Origin: Apostichopus japonicus
Lineage: Eukaryota; Echinodermata; Holothuroidea; Aspidochirotida; Stichopodidae
Length of the DNA: 64,000 nt
Direction: 5' to 3'
Assembly: GCF_037975245.1 (NCBI RefSeq)
Contig: NC_092579.1
Coordinates: 7,191,001-7,255,000 of the forward strand
Of the stretch, positions 1-11,784 are shown piece by piece (positions within the stretch are counted from its first letter, which is position 1; each line of letters starts with the position of its first letter). Position numbers and translations under genes: made by a program. The notes below the pieces were generated by a model. It worked only from the letters and a program-made list of their open reading frames with translations. It made no database searches and was not told where the DNA came from.

Positions 1-77
1 ACTAAAATTAAATTTACATGATACGAGGGGGACGGTGGGTGGGTGGGTGGGAGAGGGGGAGGTAGTATTGTACTGAC

Positions 78-332
78 CTGGAATAGCAGCTTCTCCTTGT
101 TGCCCAGCTTGCGCCCCTCAGCCGGTGTTAAAGCCTGTTTTATCAGCAGTCTCTGCTGCTCTTCTTTATTGTGAGGTTGGACTTGGTCATCTTCCACTCT
201 GTGGCACTCCAAGACATCTGGGTTCTCCCTATCCTTCATACCCATGTCAGCAGACGACAAAACCACAATCTTCGGAGTCAAATGGCGGAGATCTGCGTTG
301 TTGCACACAGGGTCAACAGCCATTGTTCCCAT
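78..332 (-). CDS. Coding exon of an unrecognised gene, partial at the left edge
   Basis: On the minus strand an ATG at 332 opens 85 codons without a stop. They end exactly at a good splice donor (CAG|GTCAGT) at 78/77, phase 0. A splice acceptor (CCTTCCCAG) sits 7 bases upstream of the ATG, so this would be a second exon carrying the start codon, with a 5' untranslated exon further right. The peptide begins MGTMAVDPVCNNADLRHLTP and ends in a charged, probably helical stretch rich in E, K, Q and L (EEQQRLLIKQA then GNKEKLLFQ). No signal peptide or membrane segment is visible. The rest of the gene lies left of the window. I do not recognise the family; splice sites plus a long open frame are the only support. 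Confidence 0.5.
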
Positions 333-339
333 CTTCTGA

Positions 340-3300
340 CTGGGAAGGTTGTAGGTAACAAAGCCTGCAACAGAAACAGTTACCATGTATTGCATTAAAA
401 AAAGAGGACAATATGCTTGAAACTTCTCAATGATGTTTCTCAAACAAGTGTGACTGATCTTTACTAGCCTAGCCTAACCAAGCCTAGCCTAGCCAAAATA
501 TATGATGGAATCACACCAATTAGCCTTGTTGATCTTCTCCAGTTAGCACAACTAATCCCGCTGGTCGTACTGTGGTTCCTCCTCTCACTGGCCCAACTGA
601 TTGCAAAGCCAATCAACTGGACCCTTCTCATAATCGACCCCCCACACACCAAATTGCTATAATGAGCACATTCTTCTGTTAACATGTTCCCTGTTGACCA
701 CTCTGCTCGTTGACATCGCATGCAACATTACCTTCCTGTGATCAGATATGTGTTACGGCTGCAAAATTTTATTTTGTGAAAGGCCACACACTGATGACTG
801 CCTGTCGGGGAATGGTCACATGTTCAGTTTTAGGATACAAAATATTTGCTACTGCAGTCACTAAAAGCATTACTTTACGAAAGTGTGATATTTTTAATTG
901 AAGCATATAGTAAATTAAGGTCCAGGTCAACATTAAATTTGATACTGTATTTTAAATCTATTGTCTTACGGTAAATAGCAGTATTTCGGACTATTTTCCA
1001 AACAGTAACACATTTGAACCTATTGGTCAACTAAAGGGATGGGGCATGCATGCCTCACTGTTCAATGAAAACCTAACAGACCAGCAATTAACACCAATTG
1101 CTATCCACTTCATGCAAAAGAAATTCTCAATTTCTGATACTTTTAATACACAACACATTTGGAAGAGGGACAAAACAATTATAACTAATATATTATTATC
1201 TGGGGAAAAATAAAACTATATGCACCCTTTTATAGAATTTGAAAAGTATGAGGTACCAATATAGGCACCTACATATATAAAACTGATAAAAGCTAAATTT
1301 ACAGTTCAAATGAACAGTTGATACATACTATACTAAATAACAAAAAGATTTGAAGGCAGCTATACAAGATTCTTAATGGACCTCACTTCATGATCAAACA
1401 TATTTTTTATATATATCTCCTAACATTAGATATAAAATGGCTCAATCACTTGTATTATAAGTTTCCTTAATAAGATACTGAGAGTAAAATACATTGCCTT
1501 TTAACTGCTAGGGCATAATAGCTCTCTATGGAACTCAAGTACAATATTTTATACTTTCACTATATGAGTGAAGAGGCTATACTTTGTAAACAGATCTGAA
1601 TGCTACAGGTAATTGGAATCCCCAACTCAATTACTGAGAAATTTGGATAATAATTAAGAGAAAACCACAATATCAACCTAAACTTCAGTGAAAAGTTGTT
1701 ATGTGGCATTTACAGCAGTTGGCTTCATATACTGTAGCAGCAATCCACGATCAAGAGCTGTAAATTCAATGCATATTTTGATAGGCCAGGGTTTCCTTTA
1801 GGGGATGAGAATAATTCTCCCAGGAGTTGGCGGTGTCAGTTGAAGGATTATGGAAAGAATATTTGAATGACAGAAACAGCCTTCTACGTTCATGAGATCA
1901 TAGCATGTACTAGACAATTATCAGTTGCGTAGGACTGTAAAAGATAAAGCTTCAAGATGATTACATTTTGAAATAGACTTGGGTTAATGATAAGAAAATT
2001 AATCCAATTTTTGCAATGGGGGTGTCTGGGAAACTAAGTCACTCAATGGTCTGTGCTGGTAGATGTAGCTTATATAGTACAATCAGGAAGGTGAAACATT
2101 ATCTCCTTCTTGAACTATTATTTTCTACTTTTTCATTCCTCTTTTATTATTTGTGTTTTGCTTTCATGTTTTGAGGTAGAAGGGAGATCGTGATGATTTG
2201 GTTGTTCTTCTTCTTATTATTGCGACTACTATGAAATTTCTTTGGAATGCAGTTTGATGAGCTAGTGCATGTTTGTAAACTGATAATAAACCAATGAACA
2301 GTAAAATGCAAATACTGACACAGAAAATATATACCAAATTAAATATCAACATGAGATGCAGCTCTTCAATTAAAGCTGCATAAAATCCAAGCTTTACTTA
2401 ATAATAACTAAAACATAGCTGTTGGAACTATCTATACACATGACTGTGCCTTTTGGACAGAATTTCGAAGGAAGATTCTTAGCTTCAATGGCATTTCTGT
2501 AGGATTCAAAGTATACATGATAGTATAGACTGCAGTACCCCAAGTAAATCTTGTACTCGACATGTCAGCCTGTTAATAGACTGTAGTTAATACAGAGCAC
2601 AAGTACGTTTGACAGACCTATAGGTCTTATTCTATATTTGGTTGTTAGTGTACGGATGAACTGTGACTTTTCAAACCGTTCCTTTTGTTGCAAAGATCAC
2701 TCAAAGATATGAGATATTATTTTATTATCTCCCTCTTTTGAAAGCATAACAGGCTTTTCACAATTAAATAAGCCTTATAGGTGCCTCTGGGGCCAAACAC
2801 TTGGCATGTCAACATATTGCAATCTCTGTTACAGAAGCGAGGCAATACTATAGTTAACAGCAAAAAAAACTTACTCAAAATGAATGTACATGTTTAAGTG
2901 GTGAAGTTGGGGTAGGCCTATTTTTTCTAAGGTACTTGGCCAATACATGCAGAGTGTTCAATATATGTAACATGGTTAAGTAATGCAATATTTGGATAAA
3001 TGATTCAGTTGACTTGATTATATGAAGAGTGGTTGACAACTTTAAAGGGAAACATGTATGATATCTCAAAGTTGTAACTTTGGATCAAATAAGACCATTA
3101 AAAATAATTAAAACAATTATCAGTTAAGAAGGTGTTCATTCTATACATGAAACCATGTACAAGTACCATAGGCAATTAACCTTTATCCAGTTCAATGGAG
3201 GAAGTCCCATGATAGCAATGATTCCATCACCTACGGACCCTTTTTCCCCTTTTCTAGTTATAACAGGGGGTAATGGATCTCAAAGTTGTAGCTTTTGATT

Positions 3301-5450
3301 AATAAACCCTAGAAATGTGTATCAGTTAAGACTGTGTTCATTATCTACATGAAACTATGTGCATTACAATAGGCATTAAATTAAGTTAACCTTTATCTAG
3401 TTCAATGGAGGAAGTCCAAAATGCCAGGTAGCAACAATTCCATCACATATGGACTATTTTCCCCTTTCCAAGTAATATAGTGCCACGTAATGGATAATGG
3501 TAATGGCAAGTTTGCCTATGTCTTTCAAACAGTGATTATGAGGGATAGATATTTTAAACACATAAATTGCAAATAATTCAATCCCTTGTAACTACTGCCA
3601 CTGGTGCCAATTATTAAATGACTGCCATTTTCTTAATTAACATCCCACAATTTCACTCAACATTTGAATTCAATTAGTGCATATAATTCATGCAAATGAT
3701 ATGAAGAATTTCTCCTTGGCCTAACCAGCTAATGAGGCCTGATGACATTACCTTCAGTTTCTTTGGAATTGTATAATTAAGATTTTCAACAGTTTCAATG
3801 ACATGTATTTTACAATGTATGCCAGCTGCTAGGTATCACAGATGCTTGCATCATCCAGAACATGCTGCAATTTATAGCATGACATCGACAATGCTTGGTG
3901 ACCAGATTTGCTAAAGTCTTGCCAGCCATGTCTGCTTCAGTTATTGAACAGAGCATCATATAGTACAATCATTACAATTTGTAGCCATTTTATTTGGCTG
4001 TTTAGTAAACTGGTTCTGGCTATCATACTTTTCTAAATATAGTCACATTACCAATACTAATAGGGGCCCATACTGTAGTTTGCAGTTACTTGTGTGCAAT
4101 CTTTTACCTTTTTAGTACAGTGTGTCATACCTTGGGAGTGGCTATGCTCAGACATGGGGGGAGTTGTAGTCTAATATTAGTCTTATGGTAATGACAATGC
4201 TGGGTAACCTCAAATTAACCTTAATATGGCCAGCCAAATTTAGCTCATCTGTACGTGTACTGTAAGAGGAATCGTAACAAATAACATAGGCCTACTGAAA
4301 AAAAAATTCTTCTAGGCCTAGGCCTAGGCCTAATTTAACATATAAACTTTATTACCATTTTGCAAGTTTTTGAAACAATGTGGTGTAAGTAATCATGTTT
4401 AATAAAATAGGGGTTAGACCTAGCAAAGCAAGTTACACCCGGCGATTATTAACTAGCTAGGCTACGTAATGAGTTACAAATACAAGTTCATGGATAATGC
4501 TTGGCTTTACCCGGGTTAGGCTACACCCTCAGGCCCACATTGCCTAACATTATTAAGTTCTTTGGCCTAACCTTACCTAACATTATTGTAGTTTAGGCAA
4601 CTTTTACTCTGCAATTAACGCCGTTACTAACTGAGAGGCAGTTTCGGAGGGATGAAAGACATTTACATTGAACTTACAAGATATTTTACCGTCCGTCCGT
4701 CAACAGCATTATGACCCTTTGAAGTACTGTAGGAAGATCTTACTCTAGCTTGAGTGTAGACTGTCGTTACCTAGGATAGGCCTACGTTCATGACCCCGAT
4801 CATGCGAGAAGAAATTACAGGGTCCCCAATGTCACACAATACTTGTGTGGTACACGCCGGGACTTCAGAGCGCCAATGAGTAAAGTCTGCTTCACAACCA
4901 TTCTAGACTCTCACTAAATTTAGTTAAAACCCAACCTCAATACATTTTTCCAAACAATAGATAGCCTTTTTTGTTAGTGTCAATTATTTTTACGGCATAA
5001 ACCCTTCCTTACTCCAGTAACTGTATCATCGTCAGCGGTCTCTGAAGTGTGATGTCATCTTGATAGAAGTAGCCTACTTCCTATAGTTATAATACTGTTG
5101 TTGATTTGTCAGTGGAATATCATCGTTTAGAATTGCATTCACTACGCAACATTTTTAAAGCATAATAATAAATAAACAATTATTTTACGTTATAAAGAAA
5201 CATTAAAGATTTTTTTATCTCGCTTTCATGATGGCGTCACTAACTCTGTTGTTGCCAGATGCATTCATAAACTTTCAACAAATTGCAGAAATGTATCTCC
5301 CCGGACACAAAATGCTCTTACGATTTTGTACAACAATGAATGTTAGTCATCTCAATATTCTCTAATTTTTACATCATGTAATGTTATACTCACTCATTTC
5401 CACATCCAAATATAGAAAGTCGGGAGAGTACCTGCTTTTGTTCCAAAGTC
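340..5450. other. Gene-poor stretch, probably 5' intron or upstream region of the left-edge gene
   Basis: I see no convincing coding exon on either strand; the short open frames lack family resemblance and paired splice sites. The stretch holds a two-copy tandem duplication at 3064-3494 and AGGCCT-rich runs near 4310-4335. The most CpG-containing part is about 4600-5250, which would be a plausible first exon or promoter for the left-edge minus-strand gene. That last point is inference only. Confidence 0.4.
3064..3494. repeat. Two-copy tandem duplication, about 214 bp per unit
   Basis: Unit 1 begins TCTCAAAGTTGTAACTTT at 3064 and unit 2 begins TCTCAAAGTTGTAGCTTT at 3278. Both contain, in the same order, ATCAGTTAAGA, GTGTTCATT, an ACATGAAAC block, AACCTTTATC(C/T)AGTTCAATGG with AGGAAGTCC, ATTCCATCAC and TTTTCCCCTTT, and both end at GTAATGGAT. 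Scattered substitutions and small indels show the duplication is not recent. Confidence 0.8.
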
Positions 5451-5456
5451 CCACCA

Positions 5457-5487
5457 GGGAGCTGCTACTCTAACAGTAGCAGTTCCC
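5457..5487. repeat. Short hairpin, 13-bp arms with 5-nt loop
   Basis: GGGAGCTGCTACT (5457-5469), loop CTAAC, then AGTAGCAGTTCCC (5475-5487); 12 of 13 pairs match. Related ACCAGGGAGTT palindromic pieces occur near 29465-29505 and 39160-39195, so this may be one member of a very small foldback family. Confidence 0.55.
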
Positions 5488-5714
5488 TGTTCCCACTGAA
5501 TGGAAAATAATTGTGTTAGACCTACATTATTACCTGAACTTTTAAAACTCAAAACCATCATCGCATCTGTCATAATTAATAAGACTAACGTACCTAATTC
5601 AATGTATATATAGTTACCTTTCACTGTATACATGAATCTGGTCGGAAGTTTATATGTTTGCCATAGCTATAGGCTACTTATCAGCATATTCCAGCCTGCT
5701 TGACAGGAAGGACC

Positions 5715-7066
5715 ATGGGCGGGATTACGGGGGGGCAAGAGGGGGCATTTGCCCCCCCCCCCACTTTTCCCCAAATCTTAGTTCACTTTTTTTGTCGTTT
5801 TTGCAGACAAATGTGCTCAACCCTAATCGAAATTATACCCCCACAACAGCCCTATCAAATAGGCCTATTTGTTTCGAATCTAAGTCGAATTTGTATTTAA
5901 GATCGTAACATGTAGCATGCAGAATAACTGGAGCTGGAGCTAGCACATGGTTCGCAGCACAGGTTACGAATCCTGGAGCTAACACACTAGCGATTCAATT
6001 CTGCATGTGATGAATCCGCGGCATGTGCTACAGTGCTAACTTCAGGAATTGATTTTCAACGTTGCTGCTCTACTGAATGCGTTGAATAACTAAATCCAGA
6101 GAAACGATTTACGAAGGCCAGATTTGCATATTGGGTATATCAATAATTAAATTCAATATACTGACACATGACACCCCCCCCCCCTCCCGTGTCATTCAAC
6201 AATATGCAATGGCAATGCCGATGTAATTTCTTTACTGCTCGAAATCACCCCTCCTCGACTTCGGTGGCGACGGAACCGGTGGACTTGAGGGGCTTATCCC
6301 CCATGAAAAAAGTGTGGGGGGGGGGGGGGTAAAGGTATGTTCAGCCCCAATATTTGCCAAGTGCTCCAAGAAGTGGGGAGAATTTCGAAGTGGGTGCTGA
6401 ACATATTCTTGATCGGTCCAAATGCACAATATACCAATAATTTTAGGGGGAAAGAACTGTCTAGATGCGATTTATTGTTACCAGAGGTGTCATTTTTGCT
6501 GATCTAGGATTTCCTTTTTGCTTAAATTTCGACGCGCCGCGCCAACTGATGGTGGTGCACCGCCTAAATAGTGACGTATAAGCTTCAGTTGTACATCACC
6601 ATATAAGTTCTTCTATCCGTCCTCCCTTAATTTCAACACGTTCATTAATTGTTTAGATGCAATTTAAAGCCTACATGGGTGTTAATTTAACCGATCTAAG
6701 GGTACCTTTCATCGAAAATTTCGACGCTCCTTGCCAACCGATGATGGCGCTCCGCTTAGATAGTGACGTATAACAAAAGTTGTACATCGCCATCTGACCA
6801 TATGTTCTACTATCAATCCTCTTCAAATTTTTAAACAATAATTAACTATCTAGATACAAATTGTAGACATGAGATCCATATTTCAAGGATGGGTACATGC
6901 AGCTTAGAGCACTCGGGAAGTGCCGTTTCCGGTCATCTGGAGGGTTTGTAAAGCCAAAAAATTTCTTGTACGCTCCGCGCCAACCGATGGTGGCGCTCCG
7001 CTTAGATAGTCTTGCTGGCAGGTTTGCCCCCCCCCCCCCACTTTCACAACTCAAATCCCGCCCCTG
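5715..7066. mobile_element. 1.35-kb non-autonomous DNA transposon with perfect 9-bp target-site duplication
   Basis: The element is flanked by GGAAGGACC at 5706-5714 and again at 7067-7075. The ends carry an inverted GGGCGGGATT (5717-5726) and AATCCCGCCC (7054-7063). Just inside each end is a poly-C block followed by CACTTT (from about 5750 and 7027). The right half contains about three degenerate direct copies of a block reading roughly CGCCAACYGATGGTGGCGCTCCGC then TTAGATAGT, near 6530, 6725 and 6975. The same block, in opposite orientation, occurs in fragments at about 43421 and 62700. No transposase frame is visible, so it is non-autonomous. A 9-bp duplication would fit Mutator-like elements; the CAGGGGCGG-like right end also resembles hAT-type ends. 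The superfamily is left open. Confidence 0.8.
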
Positions 7067-7075
7067 GGAAGGACC

Positions 7076-10000
7076 GTAGGAAACTTGATATAGTTAGAGT
7101 TAAGATTTTCACAAAATATCGCTAAAAGTGCATGCTTTGGTTTCAGCCATCGTTGGGATTGCGAAAATATCATGGATGATTTTGTTGGGTGATTTAAGTA
7201 TACAGATATGCTCACTATAAATTTGTTGATGTTTAATCTATAGCAACCTGCGACTTGATTATTTTCTAAATGGTCCATACATCATTCACTGGGCAAGTTC
7301 ATAAACGGTTAACGGTGCACGGCGGGTGGGGGAGTATTGCAAAAACTTACGTCCAATCACCAACTTGATACTTTATATTGTGTTTGAAGATTTTGTCTAT
7401 GTTTTTTCTCATTACATGGTAACGCTTTGGAGCCGTGATCAGCTTCATCACAATATGGTGGTACCATAGCATATAGGCCTATAGGCCTAGGCTAAATTTA
7501 AGACAATTAAAGTAGGCTACATGGAAACCAATTAAGTTATCGGTTTATAGTTAGTTTACAGACACTGCTCCAGGCGCGATTGTATCAGGCACAGATTTCA
7601 AAGGTTTTGTGGACACCGCACATTAAAATAGTGGAAAGCAAAATTCAGCGTATACGGAGAGGTCACGTGGTCACCAGTGTAAGCTTGTGTGGCTTGAATA
7701 CCCCAACACATCTCGCAACTTGCCAACCCAGCTTATATGCCCTGCCCGCAAATACACCTACGGCTCACTTTCCTTTCTTTTCTTTTTGTGGTACAGGAGC
7801 TATGCTTAAGCGAAGAGATGGGACGCTCACATCAAATTCAATGGGGCTACTTTCAACCATGCGAGCGTAACGTCTAAATTGAGACTTTGATCCGAGGTTT
7901 CACTTGGGTGGCGCCGCTGTTTCTGAATTATAGTTAGCTTTGACCCACCAGAGGTAGCAGCCACTGTACGGCTCTAGAATAATAATGATCCTGCGATTTA
8001 TCTATATCAATTAAATAAATGTTTCCCAAATGAATGGCCCGCTGCATCACATGTTATGATATCAAGCACATTCTCTTAGACACTATTTCTACTATATGTT
8101 GTGACGCAAAGTATGGTCCCGTCACAAAACGCTAACATGCCGTACACGACAAGCCGCCAATATACTCACGTGCTTGCTTATTCCTTGAGACCCTTAGCAC
8201 TCGATGCGTTTTCTCAGTCGGTAAGCAAAGAGGACTGTCCTATCGGAACTCGGAGTTTATACTCCTACAGTAATGTCAGGAAAATAATATGTACCTGAAA
8301 TCGACGACGTTAAGGTATCCTTTTGTTGGTCTAACGACGTTTAATGTGTCCACTTACGAGCTCCCACGTAGAATAACACCTCCCTCATAGTAACACCATA
8401 CTAAAGTTTTTAACGCGAACTTGGCTACGAGATTATCAAAGCAATTTCTTCCGTGATAAATTTCACGTTATAAACTCCTCCACAGATGCGCACTTATGTA
8501 TCCGCTGGTGCGTGGATGCATGCGAGCATAATGCCCTATTTCCGGTTACTCTGGAAACTGCAGCTCATCGGTTGCAGTGCATCAGTTCACAGAAGCAATT
8601 TTTTTGTATTGATTTACGTTATATATTCATTCGATTTTTTTTAAATGATTTTCTGCTTAAAACTAAAACCACTCTGAAATTAGTCAAGAATACTCATTTG
8701 AGTGACTTCTTTGGTTTTGATCTTGAATTAAAGTGAAAATTTATCTTGTCGATTAAATAATTAAATAATAATAACGATAGGCTGTAACCTTTTACGATAA
8801 GGGGTGGCAGGAGTAAAGGAGTAAATGTGTGGGAGTAATTGGGGTAAGGAGGGGGTGGGGTGTATACGTTGGGGGAGAGGTGGTTGAAGAGTTGGCAGTT
8901 GCTGCAGGATGAGGGGAAGGGGTGGGTCCAAAGATGAGATGGTGACATATTGGAAGAGGGGCACCGCCATTCACATCCCCGCTTTCAAATATCCACAGGA
9001 ATTGTTCTTGTTTGTGAATGATATATCCTAATGTGTTTATTTGTTGTTTGTATTATACACAGAATGCGTTTTGCTTCGAATGGAGCTTTAGATTATGCGT
9101 TCAGGGTGGGGGTGGGTGGGGTTAGAGGGGATGACGGGTGAGGATGGTGGATTGCTCTTTATTAGAGTGTACTTGGGCCTTTTCGCTTTTGTGGTATGTA
9201 ATTGATGACAATAATAAAGACAACTGAATGGCTTACTTCTTGATGAAATTGTTTTATTATTATTATGTTTTATTATGTATTTAGGTAATTTGCAGGTAAA
9301 GTATAGTTTGGTCGCAAACTGCAATATTTTGTCTCTCCAATAACCCTTTGTATCATGTTCTGTGTAATTGCAAACCCTTTTGTTATAAAATATATAATTC
9401 GTGTTGCGGTATCCACGGGATAAGGCTAACAGTATTTAAGAAATAAGCAAAACAGATGTATATATATCATTTTCGGAATCTTCCACCCTTCCCCATTTTT
9501 CTTCTTGGCAAAATTTTCAAATGAAACGATAGCAGTCATTTATTTGGATCTGAATGTATATATAAAGATATATATAGAACATAATGATTGCATCAACATG
9601 CCCCAAATTTAACCCCTTTAGATCTAACCTATTTACATGTTAAATATTCTTCTGATGACTAATTATCAGTTGTATCTCGCTAAATAAGAAAACAAAATTG
9701 GCCTATATAGTGTTGTCACCTGACAATTACTTTTGCATTTGAAATTGAAATTGAAAATCAGCTTTTGTCATAAAGTCTGCATGAGTTATCGAGGGGAGAG
9801 GCCTTGCAGCTATAAGATATGAATTTGAATTTGAATTGCCTACGTAGAAGTTTGATTTAATCATGTCTATTTTCTGTCGACATACATACTCTCATAATTT
9901 TTCCACTGAAGTCTCCCTTATAGGTTTATATATATACCGTCGAGAAACCGGTTCGGTCCCCGCTGTAATAACTTCACTGGGCCCCTTGTTTGAAGTATCA

Positions 10001-11539
10001 TCCCTTTTTCTTAAGAACATGGATATACAATATTCTTTTCTCATATTTCACAGGGCCCCCTGGATATTCCTCCTTGACCCTCCTCTCGCCAGGTCTCCTC
10101 TCACCCCAAATATACTGAAGGATCAAAAGTTGTCAGCGATGGTCAAACTTTCACTTTACACACTTTCTATCACATGCAGCCTGCGTCTATATCTACAGTT
10201 GATATATCTAAGTGTTATTTGATATTACAAAATCACATAATTGACTAAAACTATAGGCAGCTGTTTGCGTTTACTCAACAATTTAACAAACCCCAAGTTG
10301 TTAACTCAGTGTATTTATAAGGAGTTGTAATTGAGGATAACCAACAAGCTGTTTTCACCAAATGAAGTTTAATGTACAAGACATTAATGAATTTGATTAC
10401 AATCCAATCAGCAATTATCTTAAAAGCTGCGTTAATCCCATGCAGCGGCGTGCACACGATTTCAAAGGAGCTGGAGGGGTGGGGGAGGGGGAGGTACCAC
10501 TGATTATGAAGAGGGCGTGACTTTGGGGTCGTTGAAACTGATACCCATACAAAGGGTGTAGAGGTCTAGCCCACAAAAAACATCCCCCAGAAGAAAAAAA
10601 AGTTTCGACGCTTAACAAGGCATTCCGAGGCATAATTAGACTATAAAGTAAAGCTCTTTATAACTCTTCTTGATGTTCTTGGAGACCCCAAGCTTTGGAG
10701 AGAAAGAATCAACCAGAAAATAATTTATTTGAAATTTGAGGGGTATTTCCGGTGACCATAAATGCAATAATATCTGCACTTACTCAGGGCGGGTCAGGAG
10801 AGGACAGGTTAGGGGGGGGGGGTGGACTCCACTTCTGAAATGTTTGGCACTACAATCTTACCTTAATACACAGTTATTCACAACAAGATAAATAGTTAAA
10901 AACTTTAGTACGCTTGCAGCAATTTCCCACTAATTACCGTTGTTTTCTTAGATGCTCCGCTATACTTCTATACTTGTCTTGATCTCCCCCTCCCCCTACC
11001 CACCTTCCGAGTTATTCCGGATCCATCACATTTTCTCTCTGTTGACGCGAAGACGTGCGGGTGTTTGGATTACCGGTATTATCATCTGGTGGCTTTGGAG
11101 ACAGAAATTCGTGCTGCCTGTCATGTATGGACTAATACCACAAACTGATTTTGGTCTTCCGTTAATGGATCACTCTAGGCACATAATTAAATTTAATTAT
11201 GTTATACAGACCTTTAAAAACTACTGCTATCAGTTCAGGTTGCATTTCTATAACACTATTAGTTTCGAGATGTGACAGATGAGTGTGACTCAAAATGACA
11301 TATATTTCTACTTTGCAGTTATGTTTGTCATGTATATAAGTCGTATACAAAGATGCGTGCTATGTTGTTTATACCAAGCTAAAAGACCATGTTCTGCTTC
11401 AGATATTAAAATTTATAGAATAATATATTCATTAAGGCCTGCACTGAGGAGCCGACATCATCAGCAATTCAGCATTAAAGGAGCATTCCACATACATTTA
11501 GCATATTTTAAATGTGAATATCTTGAAAACCAATATAGA
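7076..11539. other. Gene-poor region with G/C homopolymers
   Basis: No open frame here looks like a real protein, including the 119-codon frame at 9863-10222, which is low-complexity hydrophobic without a motif. The region holds AT-rich DNA, several poly-G runs (for example 10811-10820) and a short repeat at 10505-10575 (GCGTGACTTTGGGGTCGTTG) that recurs near 14005-14075. Nothing else is supported. Confidence 0.4.
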
Positions 11540-11636
11540 GCAAAGAAAAAAAAGAAGGGGGGGGGGATGAAGGGAAATTACATTAGTCGGTTAATATTTC
11601 TAGGATATGAAACTTAAGAGAATATCATAGAGAATG

Positions 11637-11679
<43 letters not shown>

Positions 11680-11784
11680 TTGTTACATTCTACGGCATGG
11701 TACACACTTAAGTTTCATATCCTAGAAATATAAACCGACTAATGCATTTTCCCTTCATCCCCCCCCCCCCGTTTTTTTCTTTGC
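11540..11784. mobile_element. Foldback (long inverted repeat) element with AT-repeat loop
   Basis: The left arm 11540-11618 and right arm 11707-11784 are inverted copies. Each contains GCAAAG, an A-rich tract, a poly-G run, GATGAAGGGAAA, TTAGTCGGTT, ATTTCTAGGATATGAAAC and CTTAAG. The roughly 88-bp spacer includes an (AT)n run at 11641-11671. Arms of this length with few mismatches are typical of a foldback or MITE element and should form a stable cruciform. No target-site duplication could be assigned. Confidence 0.75.

Noticed and set aside
4306-4335. TAGGCC tandem run as a telomere-like repeat
   Set aside because: Only about three units, and the same word is scattered across the window; not a telomere repeat (animals use TTAGGG).
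9863-10222. 119-codon plus-strand frame, partly hydrophobic
   Set aside because: No recognisable motif or signal peptide; the composition follows the AT-rich DNA.
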